Source of the DNA: Flectonema sp. DT1601
Taxonomy: Eukaryota; Euglenozoa; Diplonemea; Diplonemida; Diplonemidae
Assembly (NCBI GenBank): GCA_964019425.1
Contig: OZ025783.1
Coordinates: forward strand, 248,001-312,000
Direction: 5' to 3'
Length of the DNA: 64,000 nucleotides
This document shows, one piece after another, positions 32,101-40,287 of the stretch. Within the stretch, counting starts at the first letter, position 1; every line of letters starts with the position of its first letter. The notes under the pieces were generated by a model. That model saw nothing but the letters and a program-made list of their open reading frames with translations. It was not told the DNA's origin and searched no databases. A program made the position numbers and the translations under genes.

Positions 32101-32170
32101 CATAATTCACATCCAACTCATTCAATTCAGTTTTAAAATTAACTTCATTTTCATCCTTTTCTAAGGACAT
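29156..32170 (-). CDS. LIG4: DNA ligase IV (ATP-dependent)
   Basis: 1004 residues, close to the family norm. The enzyme seals double-strand breaks in non-homologous end joining together with XRCC4. The DNA-binding domain spans about residues 45-250. The nucleotidyl-transferase core has motif I EPKYDGER with the AMP-accepting lysine near residue 302, then CIIDGELL, GFEGVVLKN and RLKWLKLKRD. An OB-fold follows (TFTKVGTGYT to VRFPRVHHIRSDKE). Two BRCT domains lie at about 690-790 and 870-985, as only ligase IV has at this end. CACAG lies 14 bases before the ATG. Trypanosomatids are known to lack this gene, which bears on the identity of the organism. Confidence 0.94.
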   Translation of the reverse strand: MSLEKDENEVNFKTELNELDVNYDFKKTVVKQEQIPDLKGIDNRYPFKNFTAVLEKVLTKSGAGERLSTLEMFWKSLSVSVKKLYGPEARVDHFPFMRLLLPHLDTYRQTYGLKESKIAHHYIHLLQLPADSFDAQRMLRWKDPNKTSAQATHFSDVVYAILVKRGFSISDEPVTVLDVNTMLDNLSKADSPDKKKTVLMSILRTMSAVEQKWVLRILLKDMRLHIQHSPILGRFHPCAVELYNTTTDLREVCVKTSDPLFLPTDQRGVTLFRPFAPMLASLVSKDKLDMLLSTEKMTVEPKYDGERHLLHFQRNTKKLMFWTRNAKDYSDVYGPKFLLQTLESINCETCIIDGELLVYSKKLNGYKPFGTNKTFALDNETNVDENFCYLAFDIVFLNGEVLTELTSDQRRQKLRSILTEKKNVFELVKSKRVQNTKEVFQALDESVNNGFEGVVLKNAGSTYKPGERRLKWLKLKRDHIQGLADTMDLVVLGGYYGTKFGKNHISHFLLGVRGPDGVWYTFTKVGTGYTQVELAVLLGKLDPHWITYDKNNTPAHLGDWKAAADDVPDVYINPDHSVVLEIFGYSFTDTVKFKVGKTVRFPRVHHIRSDKEVSDAMTLESLTKLIETSNENRKLAADLSEDYTLTKAKRATKKKEQHHNIPQNFAATTTKIIPNELDGTSTTFKVKGTPLKLCIMQSDTIWRKEVLEALITNHGGTVVANPTKTSHQIAATENSAKVKHWKVACENSYSDDKYLNKYILHYNWIIESIKAGRPIPCAPRYMVYCSASMKESFARTMDKYGDPFGIDATDESLRLVLEEAGAEDVEGRIKNKRSWDSDDCVSIRKIKIDLGMENHHQPREIFSSVVLQVIGEHKQSEENSLPIYTDAMMLTLLQASRSGATILPPLTESTASDVCISGILQPTVLLINAHSPNPLSSLQSYLGPNSPPLVHYTWIDACIDSNCVLSTSEYLLSTFSAPRATINPDSAVCPVVSDEDSEETIMDP

Positions 32171-32495
32171 TTGACGAAATTAATCTGTGAATCGAAATTC
32201 AATATAAAATGATGTGAACTTTTTAAACTCAGATACGGTATTCATGTATCCATCACATAGTTGTAAAGCCTGGTGTAAGCGCTAATAATTGCTGTTAGAC
32301 TATTGCGTAACTTTTTTTTTTTTTTTTTTTTTTTTTTAGTAATTGGTTCTCAAACAGCTGAAAAATTGTATTCCAGCTTCGTAAAAAAAGATACAATTAA
32401 CCCTGTAGGGTCAGAGGAGTCTATCACAAGTGAAGGATTGACTTCTGTGTTCGGATAGATGTGCTTTTATCGTTTTGATGATAATAGCTGGAATC
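32171..32495. other. Intergenic spacer, no feature seen
   Basis: 325 bp. A poly-T run of about 26 lies at 32311-32337. It holds the ligase leader and the 3' flank of the spliced galactosyltransferase gene. Confidence 0.5.
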
Positions 32496-34440
32496 TTATT
32501 TACCAACATAACAATAGCAGTGTTTTGATACTCCTGGAACTGGATCGCCACCGAACTCTCCATTTGAGCAGGTTACTTTCACAGGGCCGTCCTGTTTGTG
32601 TTATTAATTAAGTATTCAAGTTCTATGGATTCACTTGTAGTATTGAGTTGGTTATCATACCAAATACTTCCACGACTCACAGTTACTTCCTTCATCACAA
32701 ATATATCCTCCATAACGTGCCTTAGTCTTGCAAGTGCATTCTTCGTTTTCACTGGCACATGATGTCCAATCACTGGTACTGTTTGAGTTATAGTCTATTT
32801 AAAGTCGTCGATTAACACAATGGCCATGTACACCTGATGTTGTGTTGTTAACTATATAAATAATATAACCGACAGTTTTCGTAAAAAAAAAGAAATAAAA
32901 TAAAAGAAAATCCATACCCAGAGTTGTCATGTTTACAGTGAAACAACAGAGCGTGAAGTCGTCTCATAACGGGTGGTTTTAAATAATGAAATGAAACGAC
33001 TTGTTCAGACATTGCTTCGAGTCCTTCTTTCAGGTCGATTGAGTAACTTTTATACCAATCAGTAGGAGGGTAATTCTTAGCTCTGTAGGTGTAGTGCAGA
33101 TCTGGAGCAAATGGCATAAAACGCTCTTCATGTTTCGAATCTTTCGTATCGTAGGGGACGATGTTATTTAATTTAAGACAGAGAGCGACTTCGCGATCTT
33201 CTGAAAAGTGTCTCATATCTGGATGACATTGACTACTGTCGAGGTTATTAAATAAAACGCTTAAGGCTGCTCTGTTAAGGACGTATCCAGCACCACCTGA
33301 GTTAAATATAACTTTACTGAAATCAAGAAACCTACGTCCTAAAAACATCGGTTTTTCACCATTGTTAGATGCTTCCTTAATCTCATCAGATCCCAAGTAA
33401 GTTCGTAAATTGTCAACGACGACGTATAAATCATCACCTCCAATGACAAACCAGTCAAAGTGATCGATTTCATTTTCTTTATCCGCTTCCATAGCCCCAA
33501 CATATCCCCATATAGATCTAGACTTCTGCCACATGTTATTGTAGGCTTCATCACCAACATGGTGAACAGCTAGTTCTTGTTTTGAAGGATTCGTTTCAGT
33601 ACTCATAAATAATAAACCATCACATTCAGCACCATAGGTTTCTCTTATTGTTTCCATTGCATCTGTTCTTGATGACATCGTGTAGATGAGACATAGCAAA
33701 CGAGGTGATGTTTTGGTATGACGTTCTGGTATTTTTGCTTTGAAAATCAATTTCTCGAAAGCATCGTTGCGAAATTTGCAACTCGACTCTGAAGGATTTG
33801 GTCTCTTAGTCCAGTCAGGATACTTCTCATCTGATTGTTTCCTCCATGCTCGGGGATCAACGTGAGGTTCTGCTCTCATCTTTTCCACTTGTAGCATAAT
33901 GCCTGTCTTAGAATCTGGTTTCTGACCCGGTTTGAAAGGATTTTCTTTCACCTTTACTGTCTGCTTTTCTGATGCGGCTGTGGAGGAGTCTTCGACAGCA
34001 GAATAAGCAGGCATGCACTGCACGTATTTGTGAAGGTCAACAGTTCCTATGTCTGTTGCTAAGCATTGGCAACTCTTTCTCGTGCCAGTGGCTGGGTCTC
34101 CAAATGCTGCCGTTGAACATCTGTAGTTAGTTTTGTCACCGCAGGGTTTTCGTAAACTCCAATTTTCACCGTGTCCGAATCTTATGATTCCCGCACAGGT
34201 GCATATTTCACCTTCATCAGAGCATTTCTTATAAGACACATTTGGTGTTGGAACTGGTATTGACTTATCAATGTCTTCTGTTTCAATTTGATCAGATTTT
34301 GTGGGGCTGATTACTTTTTCTTTCTCATTAAAGACTTTACTGGCAGCTGTCCACCACACTAAACCAGTCAAAGCAACAGTTGCAACTAATACACCTTTTA
34401 AGACCAACCCTGTAGTCCCTCCCTTGGGAGTGCGCCGCAT
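32496..34440 (-). CDS. Core-1-type beta-1,3-galactosyltransferase (GT31), three exons, Cys-rich module at each end
   Basis: A Golgi type II membrane enzyme adding beta-1,3-linked galactose to O-glycans is the likely role. I reconstruct exon 1 34440-32918, exon 2 32778-32661 and exon 3 32591-32496, with GT-AG introns of 139 and 69 bp, giving 578 residues in frame. A basic stretch and one membrane helix (about residues 12-32) precede a Cys-rich module (CSDEGEICTC to RKSCQCL, about 73-130). The catalytic domain has TSPRLLCLIYTM, the GGDDLYV metal-binding segment, FNSGGAGYVLNR and FSEDREVALCL. Exons 2 and 3 encode a second copy of the Cys-rich module (TSCASENEECTC to VSKHCYCY). Without splicing the frame runs into intron and ends at 32848. 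ATCAG lies 17 bases before the ATG. Confidence 0.85.
32592..32660 (-). other. Intron 2 of the galactosyltransferase gene
   Basis: 69 bp. Donor GTATGA follows TATTTG; acceptor AAACAG precedes GACGGCC. It joins WKYL to DGPVKVTC in frame within the second Cys-rich module. Confidence 0.75.
32779..32917 (-). other. Intron 1 of the galactosyltransferase gene
   Basis: 139 bp. Donor GTATGG follows CTCTGG; the acceptor AAACAG precedes TACCAG. The phases fit, giving HDNSG then TSDWTSC. Other AGs nearer the donor leave a stop within about 20 codons. Confidence 0.7.
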
Positions 34441-34661
34441 CTTTATATGTGTGACGCTGATAAATGTTTTTACTATTTTATTTTCGATGGGTTTTCACTA
34501 ATCGAACACTAATCCGTATGTGATAAATTCTTCTTGATGTAATATTTTCTTTTTTTCTTTTTTCTTTTTTTTTTTGTAATGAATAACGTAATAACAAAAC
34601 GGGAGGCGCCAGATACAACTTATTATTATTTAAAAAAAAAATTTAAAAAATCTTTCTTGAA

Positions 34662-36554
34662 TCAGGCTAACAAAGCAAGCTGTTGATGCAAGTCAGACGC
34701 GAGTACTCCTCCAGGCTTACGGGTTGCCATTTGAGTCATGCGGGCTGTACAGGTTGGGTCTATCTTTCTCTCCCAATCAATCCAAAGCGCCCAGAGAAGT
34801 GCAGAGCTTCCGAGTCCGGCAGGACCGCGAAGTAGACGATCGAATAGCTGTCTGATTTTATTAGTTTTTGGATCGGATTTTGATGATATTTTACGACGTT
34901 TTATGAGATCAATAACTGAAGTCTGTTCTGACTGACAAGAACCAAGAGCAGCGCTAACTAACTGTGCTGCTACAGTCTCAGGAATCTTCGATACTGTTTG
35001 AAGACTGTCCATTGAAGTAATCGGATCAGCAACTAAAGCGATACGAGCAACACCTGTCAAAGCTTCTACTCTCCCTGGTCCTGTTTGTAATGCTGCCGTT
35101 GTCGCAATTGCTTTTTTTATTAATTCGCTTAGCATTTCTTTCTTATTGTAGTATAAACAAATTCCTTTTACAAAAATCTTCCAGCACTGTGGGTTTGTAT
35201 CAGATCCAAACTTTATACTGCTGAGGGCTTGTTTTAAACTTTCACCAGACTTGTCTGTTTCCAACCTAAGAAGCATTATATCCACATCGGAAGCTGCAAC
35301 TGATGAAAGCTGTTTGAAGAGTTGTTGGAGGGAAGTGTCTTCTCCGGACTTTGAAAGGAATTTTATGGTCCAAATGAGTGGTGTTTTCTGTGTTGTTTGA
35401 CTCAGTGCTTTCCAATATTTTGCTGACTTTACCTTTTCCAATAAAGCTTGTTTGCAAACATGATAAGAAGCAGTCTCAATATTTTCACCTGAGAGTGATA
35501 TTTCTAAGAAAGATTTCTTCTTGTCTTGCTCTGTAGGAAAAATAGCCGCCGAGACTTCATCACAAACCAAAAACAATTCTTCTATCGTGAGAGTGTTATT
35601 CTTCAATAGTAATTTCAAGATCGATTCCGGGGTATCATCATTTTTTTTTTCATTCTCAATACCACTTTCTGATACAAGAAATGGCATTGCTACCTGAATA
35701 GCCGTTACAGACGCGGAAGGTGTTTCTTGTTGGATGACGTCCTGTATGTAGGATCGGAGGTAGGTAAGAATTTCTCCTGTGTGTTCAAACATCAGTGAGA
35801 TTCGAATGAATTCGATTGTAATGTCGCGACGTAGAAGCGGATCAGAAATACTTTTCATCGCATGTTTGTGAACTATTTTTGGAATCTCACCAGAAAGAAG
35901 AACAGACATTTCTGGTTTCTTAGACGCGTCTTCTTTATCTTCAGCATCATCAAAGGCCGAGAGAAGTTCACCCCAATAGGTGAGCTCTATAAGAAAGTAA
36001 GCCTTCCAAATACGAAGTCCAGTCGGTGTTAATCTGAGAGCACGTTGTAATATGTCACGACTGTTATCAATGCTATGGTGTCTTTCCATTTCCCATCTTG
36101 CTGCGTGTACCCAAATGTCTTCTCTCCCAGGGTGTTCCAGTATTAATTTTCCTAATATTTGTGAACACCTCCTGTCGTAAGACTTACCTTTTTGTTTGCT
36201 TAAGAACTCTAGTTGAGAGTAGTTTAACTGAATTCGGTCCTCACCCGACATGAATTCACCAAACCTGTCGTATATTTTTGTAATGCGTTCAATAATATGA
36301 TCGTTGTGTTTGTGTTGTTTTAATTGAACTCCCTTTGATCTTTTTCTTCTGATTTCCTCGAGACCCTTTTCATAAGTTATCGATTGAAGTACCTCTTCGT
36401 ATCCTGCATTCGGTCCTTGCAATAGGTACTCAGTGTCAGTTCTCTTTTTAACAATATCTTTAACTTCATCTTTTGAAAAAACTTTTCTTGCGATAAAATA
36501 CTCCATGGCAGGAACCATGTCCTCGAGTACCTTATGTACTGCATCGGAAGCCAT
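34662..36554 (-). CDS. UTP6: UTP6-type U3 snoRNP / SSU processome protein
   Basis: 630 residues, a single open frame. UTP6 is a HAT-repeat subunit of the UTP-B complex needed for 18S rRNA processing in the nucleolus. The N-terminus (VLEDMVPAMEYFIARKVFS then EVKDIVKKRTDTEYLLQGP) is the conserved UTP6 start; helical HAT repeats follow (EHPGREDIWVHAARWEME, RALRLTPTGLRIWKAYF) and extend to the end (SALLWALWIDWERK). CCCAG lies 4 bases before the ATG. The neighbouring DBP7/DDX31 gene serves the same ribosome-assembly pathway, but linkage in a one-way array does not by itself imply co-regulation. Confidence 0.9.
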   Translation of the reverse strand: MASDAVHKVLEDMVPAMEYFIARKVFSKDEVKDIVKKRTDTEYLLQGPNAGYEEVLQSITYEKGLEEIRRKRSKGVQLKQHKHNDHIIERITKIYDRFGEFMSGEDRIQLNYSQLEFLSKQKGKSYDRRCSQILGKLILEHPGREDIWVHAARWEMERHHSIDNSRDILQRALRLTPTGLRIWKAYFLIELTYWGELLSAFDDAEDKEDASKKPEMSVLLSGEIPKIVHKHAMKSISDPLLRRDITIEFIRISLMFEHTGEILTYLRSYIQDVIQQETPSASVTAIQVAMPFLVSESGIENEKKNDDTPESILKLLLKNNTLTIEELFLVCDEVSAAIFPTEQDKKKSFLEISLSGENIETASYHVCKQALLEKVKSAKYWKALSQTTQKTPLIWTIKFLSKSGEDTSLQQLFKQLSSVAASDVDIMLLRLETDKSGESLKQALSSIKFGSDTNPQCWKIFVKGICLYYNKKEMLSELIKKAIATTAALQTGPGRVEALTGVARIALVADPITSMDSLQTVSKIPETVAAQLVSAALGSCQSEQTSVIDLIKRRKISSKSDPKTNKIRQLFDRLLRGPAGLGSSALLWALWIDWERKIDPTCTARMTQMATRKPGGVLASDLHQQLALLA

Positions 36555-36684
36555 ATTTCTGGGTTAAAAGCTGATTAAGGAAACGAAATAATAAAAATTG
36601 AGACTCTCACACTTAATTTATTTTTAAATTAACTCTGCCAGCAAATAGAGGGTGTAAATGTTAGGTAACTCTGCTTCAATGTAG

Positions 36685-38856
36685 CTAACTGTCAAGTCGT
36701 ATAGATAATTCTGGTTTTTTATGTTTCCATTTAGTGAGTTCAGCTTCAATTCCACTGACACTTTGATTAAGAAGGGAAAGCATTTGATGAACATCTCTGG
36801 AGTCGTCATCCCATCGACAGGCTATGCTATCAACGAGGTAGTTTGGAATAGTTTCTGGGGGAACCATCATTCCACATTCAGGACAATTGAGGGTTTCCTC
36901 GTCAATGCGAATTAGTGAAATACAACTCTTGCAAATACTGTGACCACATGGCCAAAGCGTCACAGCTTCTTTCAGTATTTTTAAACAGCACCTACAAGTC
37001 AGGTCAACTTCAACTGCGCTGTCGAAAGCCGCGACGTTTGTGATTACAGATTTCATGTTTTGCAGTTCCTTTTCCATAAGTTCTTCGGTCTTCTTTAGAG
37101 CTTTTAATTTCATTTCCTCGACTAAATTTTGAGATTGGACAACACATTGAATATTCCTGTGGTGTTTTTTTAACTTAGCGTCTTTAAAATCTTGTTTCTT
37201 ATATTCTTCCACGGCCGTTTGAAATTTATCTTTGTCCAAGTCAGTGAGATATTGCTCTTCTGATTTTACCTCTTCGCGAAGACGGCTGTTTGCTTCCATT
37301 TGAGCTGATACCTGTCTGCGTAAGTCTTGAAGTTCTTCTTCTCTGAGTTGGTACTGTTCGTTAACAAAATCAAGATTTTGATATAATCCAAGTTCTTGAA
37401 GGTGTTCTTTTACTTCTTCTTCGGCCTCTGCTTTGAGTCCTTCGTTAAGCGTTCCATTTTTTAGTTTTATCTTTTCCAATAACTCGTAGTGACGATCATC
37501 TATTCGTTTAACTTCACGTTGTAACATCATCGGTAAAACTTTTAATGACATAAGTTGTTTATTCCTTTCTGATTCTTGTTTGTTAGCTTCTTCTTCAGCA
37601 AGTTTTATACTCGCTAGTAGAGTTCGTTGTTTTTCTTCTCGTTCGACCGATTGTCGTAATTTTTGATCTTCAATTTTTTTTTTTTTAGCGAGGAAGGCTT
37701 TTTGATTTAAAAGTTGCATCATCATTGGAGAGACAGTTCCCAACTCTGACTTACTCGGTGATGAAGGTGAAGAATACGACGAAGTCGGTAGCTTTAGTTT
37801 TGATGCTGAATTTTGATTAGCACGTGGGCTGACATCGTCTTCCCACTTTATCTTTCTCAGTGACGATCTCCTTGTCACAGTTGCATGAGATGGCAATCCT
37901 ATTGAACTCTTTTGTCTTTTCAAAACGAATGACTTCGCCGTTTTTATTTTCGATTTGGGGGTTGGACAAGTATCAGATTTACCTCTTGGACGAGGTGATT
38001 TACTCCTCGACGATGATTCTGCGAAAGACTGCGTTTTGCGAAATCGATTCTGAATAGTGGGCTGATTATCTTCTGAAAGCGGAGGGTTTAATATTTGATT
38101 ATTAGGTGTCGACAATGACACTTGAGAAGTACCGCGTGAGTTTTTTTGTAAATTTCTAATCTGCTGTTTTATTTCATCAATTCGCTGATTAATTACAACC
38201 ACAGCATCTTCTTCATCCGACAACACTTCCTTCAGAGAACTTCTCGACACCATTTCAGACCTTACAAAATCATTACTTTTTCTAATTTTATTTTGTTCAG
38301 GTAAAACTTGAAATAAAACAGATTTCTTTTTTTCATTTTCTCTAACGACGTTGGGTATCTTCTGTTCCTTATTTTTGACGTATGCAATGGCAAGCTGTTT
38401 CTGTGCTCCTTCTAAGATATTAGCTGTAAGCTCACTGGTTCTTTCTTCAGGAGAAACTAACGACTGGTTTACTTTACTAATTACTGCCGTGTCATGAGAC
38501 GTTAAAACTACTGCTTGAGGAGGAGTTGTTGGTGGATATGGCGCTCTTTGTTGAATCGCAGAAGTCATATGTGCGTGTTGGGAATTGGTGGTGGTAAGGT
38601 TTTGATGATTTGAATTGTCAGTAGAAATAAGTTTTTGAAATCTTTCTGCGAATATTTGATGCAACAACTTCGCTCTCTCAGCCATCAATCTTTTATGTTC
38701 GCTGACAGTAATTACGTCAACAGAACTATCATAAAGACTGTGTGATGACATCCTCTCACCGATGTCCCATTCCATGTCTTCCTTCCTATGTTGAGGTGGG
38801 TAGTAGTCTAACATTTCCATTTGGTCTCTTATCAACCACGGATTTAGTGTAGGCAT
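36685..38856 (-). CDS. Coiled-coil protein with C-terminal RING finger (putative E3 ubiquitin ligase)
   Basis: 723 residues from the ATG at 38856 (MPTLNPWLIRD). Residues about 90-380 are low-complexity and Ser/Lys-rich. Residues about 380-615 are strongly charged coiled coil (QVSAQMEANSRLREEVKSEE and similar). The C-terminal C3HC4 RING at about 621-665 has CRCCLKIL, WPCGHSICKSCI and NCPECG, the spacing that binds two Zn2+. A short helical tail follows. RINGs of this kind recruit E2 enzymes; the substrate is unknown. The coiled-coil-RING layout resembles BRE1- or TRIM-like ligases, but the coiled coil is not similar enough to name one. Confidence 0.8.
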   Translation of the reverse strand: MPTLNPWLIRDQMEMLDYYPPQHRKEDMEWDIGERMSSHSLYDSSVDVITVSEHKRLMAERAKLLHQIFAERFQKLISTDNSNHQNLTTTNSQHAHMTSAIQQRAPYPPTTPPQAVVLTSHDTAVISKVNQSLVSPEERTSELTANILEGAQKQLAIAYVKNKEQKIPNVVRENEKKKSVLFQVLPEQNKIRKSNDFVRSEMVSRSSLKEVLSDEEDAVVVINQRIDEIKQQIRNLQKNSRGTSQVSLSTPNNQILNPPLSEDNQPTIQNRFRKTQSFAESSSRSKSPRPRGKSDTCPTPKSKIKTAKSFVLKRQKSSIGLPSHATVTRRSSLRKIKWEDDVSPRANQNSASKLKLPTSSYSSPSSPSKSELGTVSPMMMQLLNQKAFLAKKKKIEDQKLRQSVEREEKQRTLLASIKLAEEEANKQESERNKQLMSLKVLPMMLQREVKRIDDRHYELLEKIKLKNGTLNEGLKAEAEEEVKEHLQELGLYQNLDFVNEQYQLREEELQDLRRQVSAQMEANSRLREEVKSEEQYLTDLDKDKFQTAVEEYKKQDFKDAKLKKHHRNIQCVVQSQNLVEEMKLKALKKTEELMEKELQNMKSVITNVAAFDSAVEVDLTCRCCLKILKEAVTLWPCGHSICKSCISLIRIDEETLNCPECGMMVPPETIPNYLVDSIACRWDDDSRDVHQMLSLLNQSVSGIEAELTKWKHKKPELSIRLDS

Positions 38857-39079
38857 TTTTATAATACAAAAGAAAACCACCCCCAAGACCTATGGAAGCA
38901 AAGCAATGGTTGTTTAACAGAGGGTTTGCACTCAGTAACAGAAATACTACTATTTAAGGTTATCGGGTGTCTTTAACCATCACCAGAAAAAAATAAGAGC
39001 TTAAATTAAGGCAGAGGGGTGTAAGTGACAAAAATAATATCTGCTCAAGTTCGATTCCCGGTATTGATGATCAGGGAAC

Positions 39080-39832
39080 TTATATTAAAGGCTTATTCCT
39101 AAGACCTCGTAACATAGTGGGTTCTTGATAAACTGCTTTGAGCAATCCCTCGAGTGATTCTTCGCTGAGAGTGCCAATTGCCTTTCGTTCTATTTCAATG
39201 CCGTTTGCAGAGTTTCCTGTCGTGTAGCTTTCGTCTATTGGACGAGGTTCCTCCTCGGGTTGGAATGGTGTTCTACCAAGAGCGAGAGTGTCAAGGACTG
39301 CTTTATGGCTGTCTGTTAATTTATCAAATCCTATCTCGTTAATAATTCTTCTCAAAACACAAATTTCTAACCTTCTCAAACAATTTTCATTTTCTAAGTT
39401 GTCAAGTCGTTCCGAAACAGTAATCAACTGTCGCTGTAGTTTTTTAGTCGTCGACTTCGATGTTGCGTCTGGAAAAGGACATGCGTATGATTTACATTTT
39501 AAGAATTCAGGATGATTGTTACTAATGAGTCCCATCATCTCATTGTTGTTTTGAAGTTGTTCTCTACTTTGTATTTCAGAACCGTCTGAAACAATTGGAA
39601 AAACAGCAATCGAGGATTCTGTTAGAATGTCAGTATTATCAAAACCTCTTTTACGATCATCCAAACTGACCTTTCCTACTTCTCGAAGGACACTTTCTAA
39701 ACCTTCTCTGTCTCTTTTTATTCTGTCAGCGAATCCAACATTCTGTTTTCGTTGTCTGTCGAGTTCTTTCTTAACAGTTTGGCATACAAGAGTTTGGGCA
39801 TCGTGTGCATCAACGCTTGGTATTACATCCAT
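39080..39832 (-). CDS. Hypothetical helical protein
   Basis: Not recognised. 250 residues from 39832 (MDVIPSVDAHDAQ); the frame extends to 39934, but that part reads through T-rich sequence with a GGCAG acceptor 16 bases before the chosen ATG and would make a doubtful membrane helix. Two helical regions (QTVKKELDRQRKQNVGFADR and KKLQRQLITVSERLDNLENE) flank a pair of cysteines in CKSYACPFP. No targeting signal. It sits between the RING protein and DBP7 genes. Confidence 0.65.
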   Translation of the reverse strand: MDVIPSVDAHDAQTLVCQTVKKELDRQRKQNVGFADRIKRDREGLESVLREVGKVSLDDRKRGFDNTDILTESSIAVFPIVSDGSEIQSREQLQNNNEMMGLISNNHPEFLKCKSYACPFPDATSKSTTKKLQRQLITVSERLDNLENENCLRRLEICVLRRIINEIGFDKLTDSHKAVLDTLALGRTPFQPEEEPRPIDESYTTGNSANGIEIERKAIGTLSEESLEGLLKAVYQEPTMLRGLRNKPLI

Positions 39833-40287
39833 GTTTGTGTAAAGTAATCTGCCAATAGTATATAAAAATAATAAACTAACTGAAACACAAGAAATGAAGT
39901 ACGATTGATGAACAATCGGATGAGGTAGTTCCACGAGTTGAGAATCCTTCGTCGCCGTGTACGACTTCCCCAGTTCGATGATACGTTAACTGGCTGTAAA
40001 AAAAGAACGACATAATTCACATCTCACAACAACAACATTCGAGTCTTGAAGACGTATCTCTGATTCCACTTGTGATGAACAATTCGTAACTTTGTGAGGG
40101 AGGGATATTCTTTTTTCTTTTTCTTCTTCTTCTTCTTTTTGTTAAAATAAAAAAACCTATACTTGATGTGTTGAACAAAACGTAGCAAACATATCGATGA
40201 GTCCGACTAGACTGAAATTACACTTTCAAACTAATTCACATAAATTATATAACATAAGTTAATCCATAAAGAGATAAAGACTATTCT
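39833..40287. other. Intergenic spacer, no feature seen
   Basis: 455 bp: leader of the hypothetical gene and 3' flank of the helicase gene, with a CTT-repeat stretch near 40116-40140. Confidence 0.5.

Noticed and set aside
32579-32773. Separate small minus-strand gene of 64 codons
   Set aside because: A different frame of the same DNA completes the galactosyltransferase with in-phase GT-AG introns and a second Cys-rich module.
39040-39065. tRNA T-arm-like AGTTCGATTCCCGG
   Set aside because: No acceptor stem, A box or anticodon arm at the right distance on either strand.
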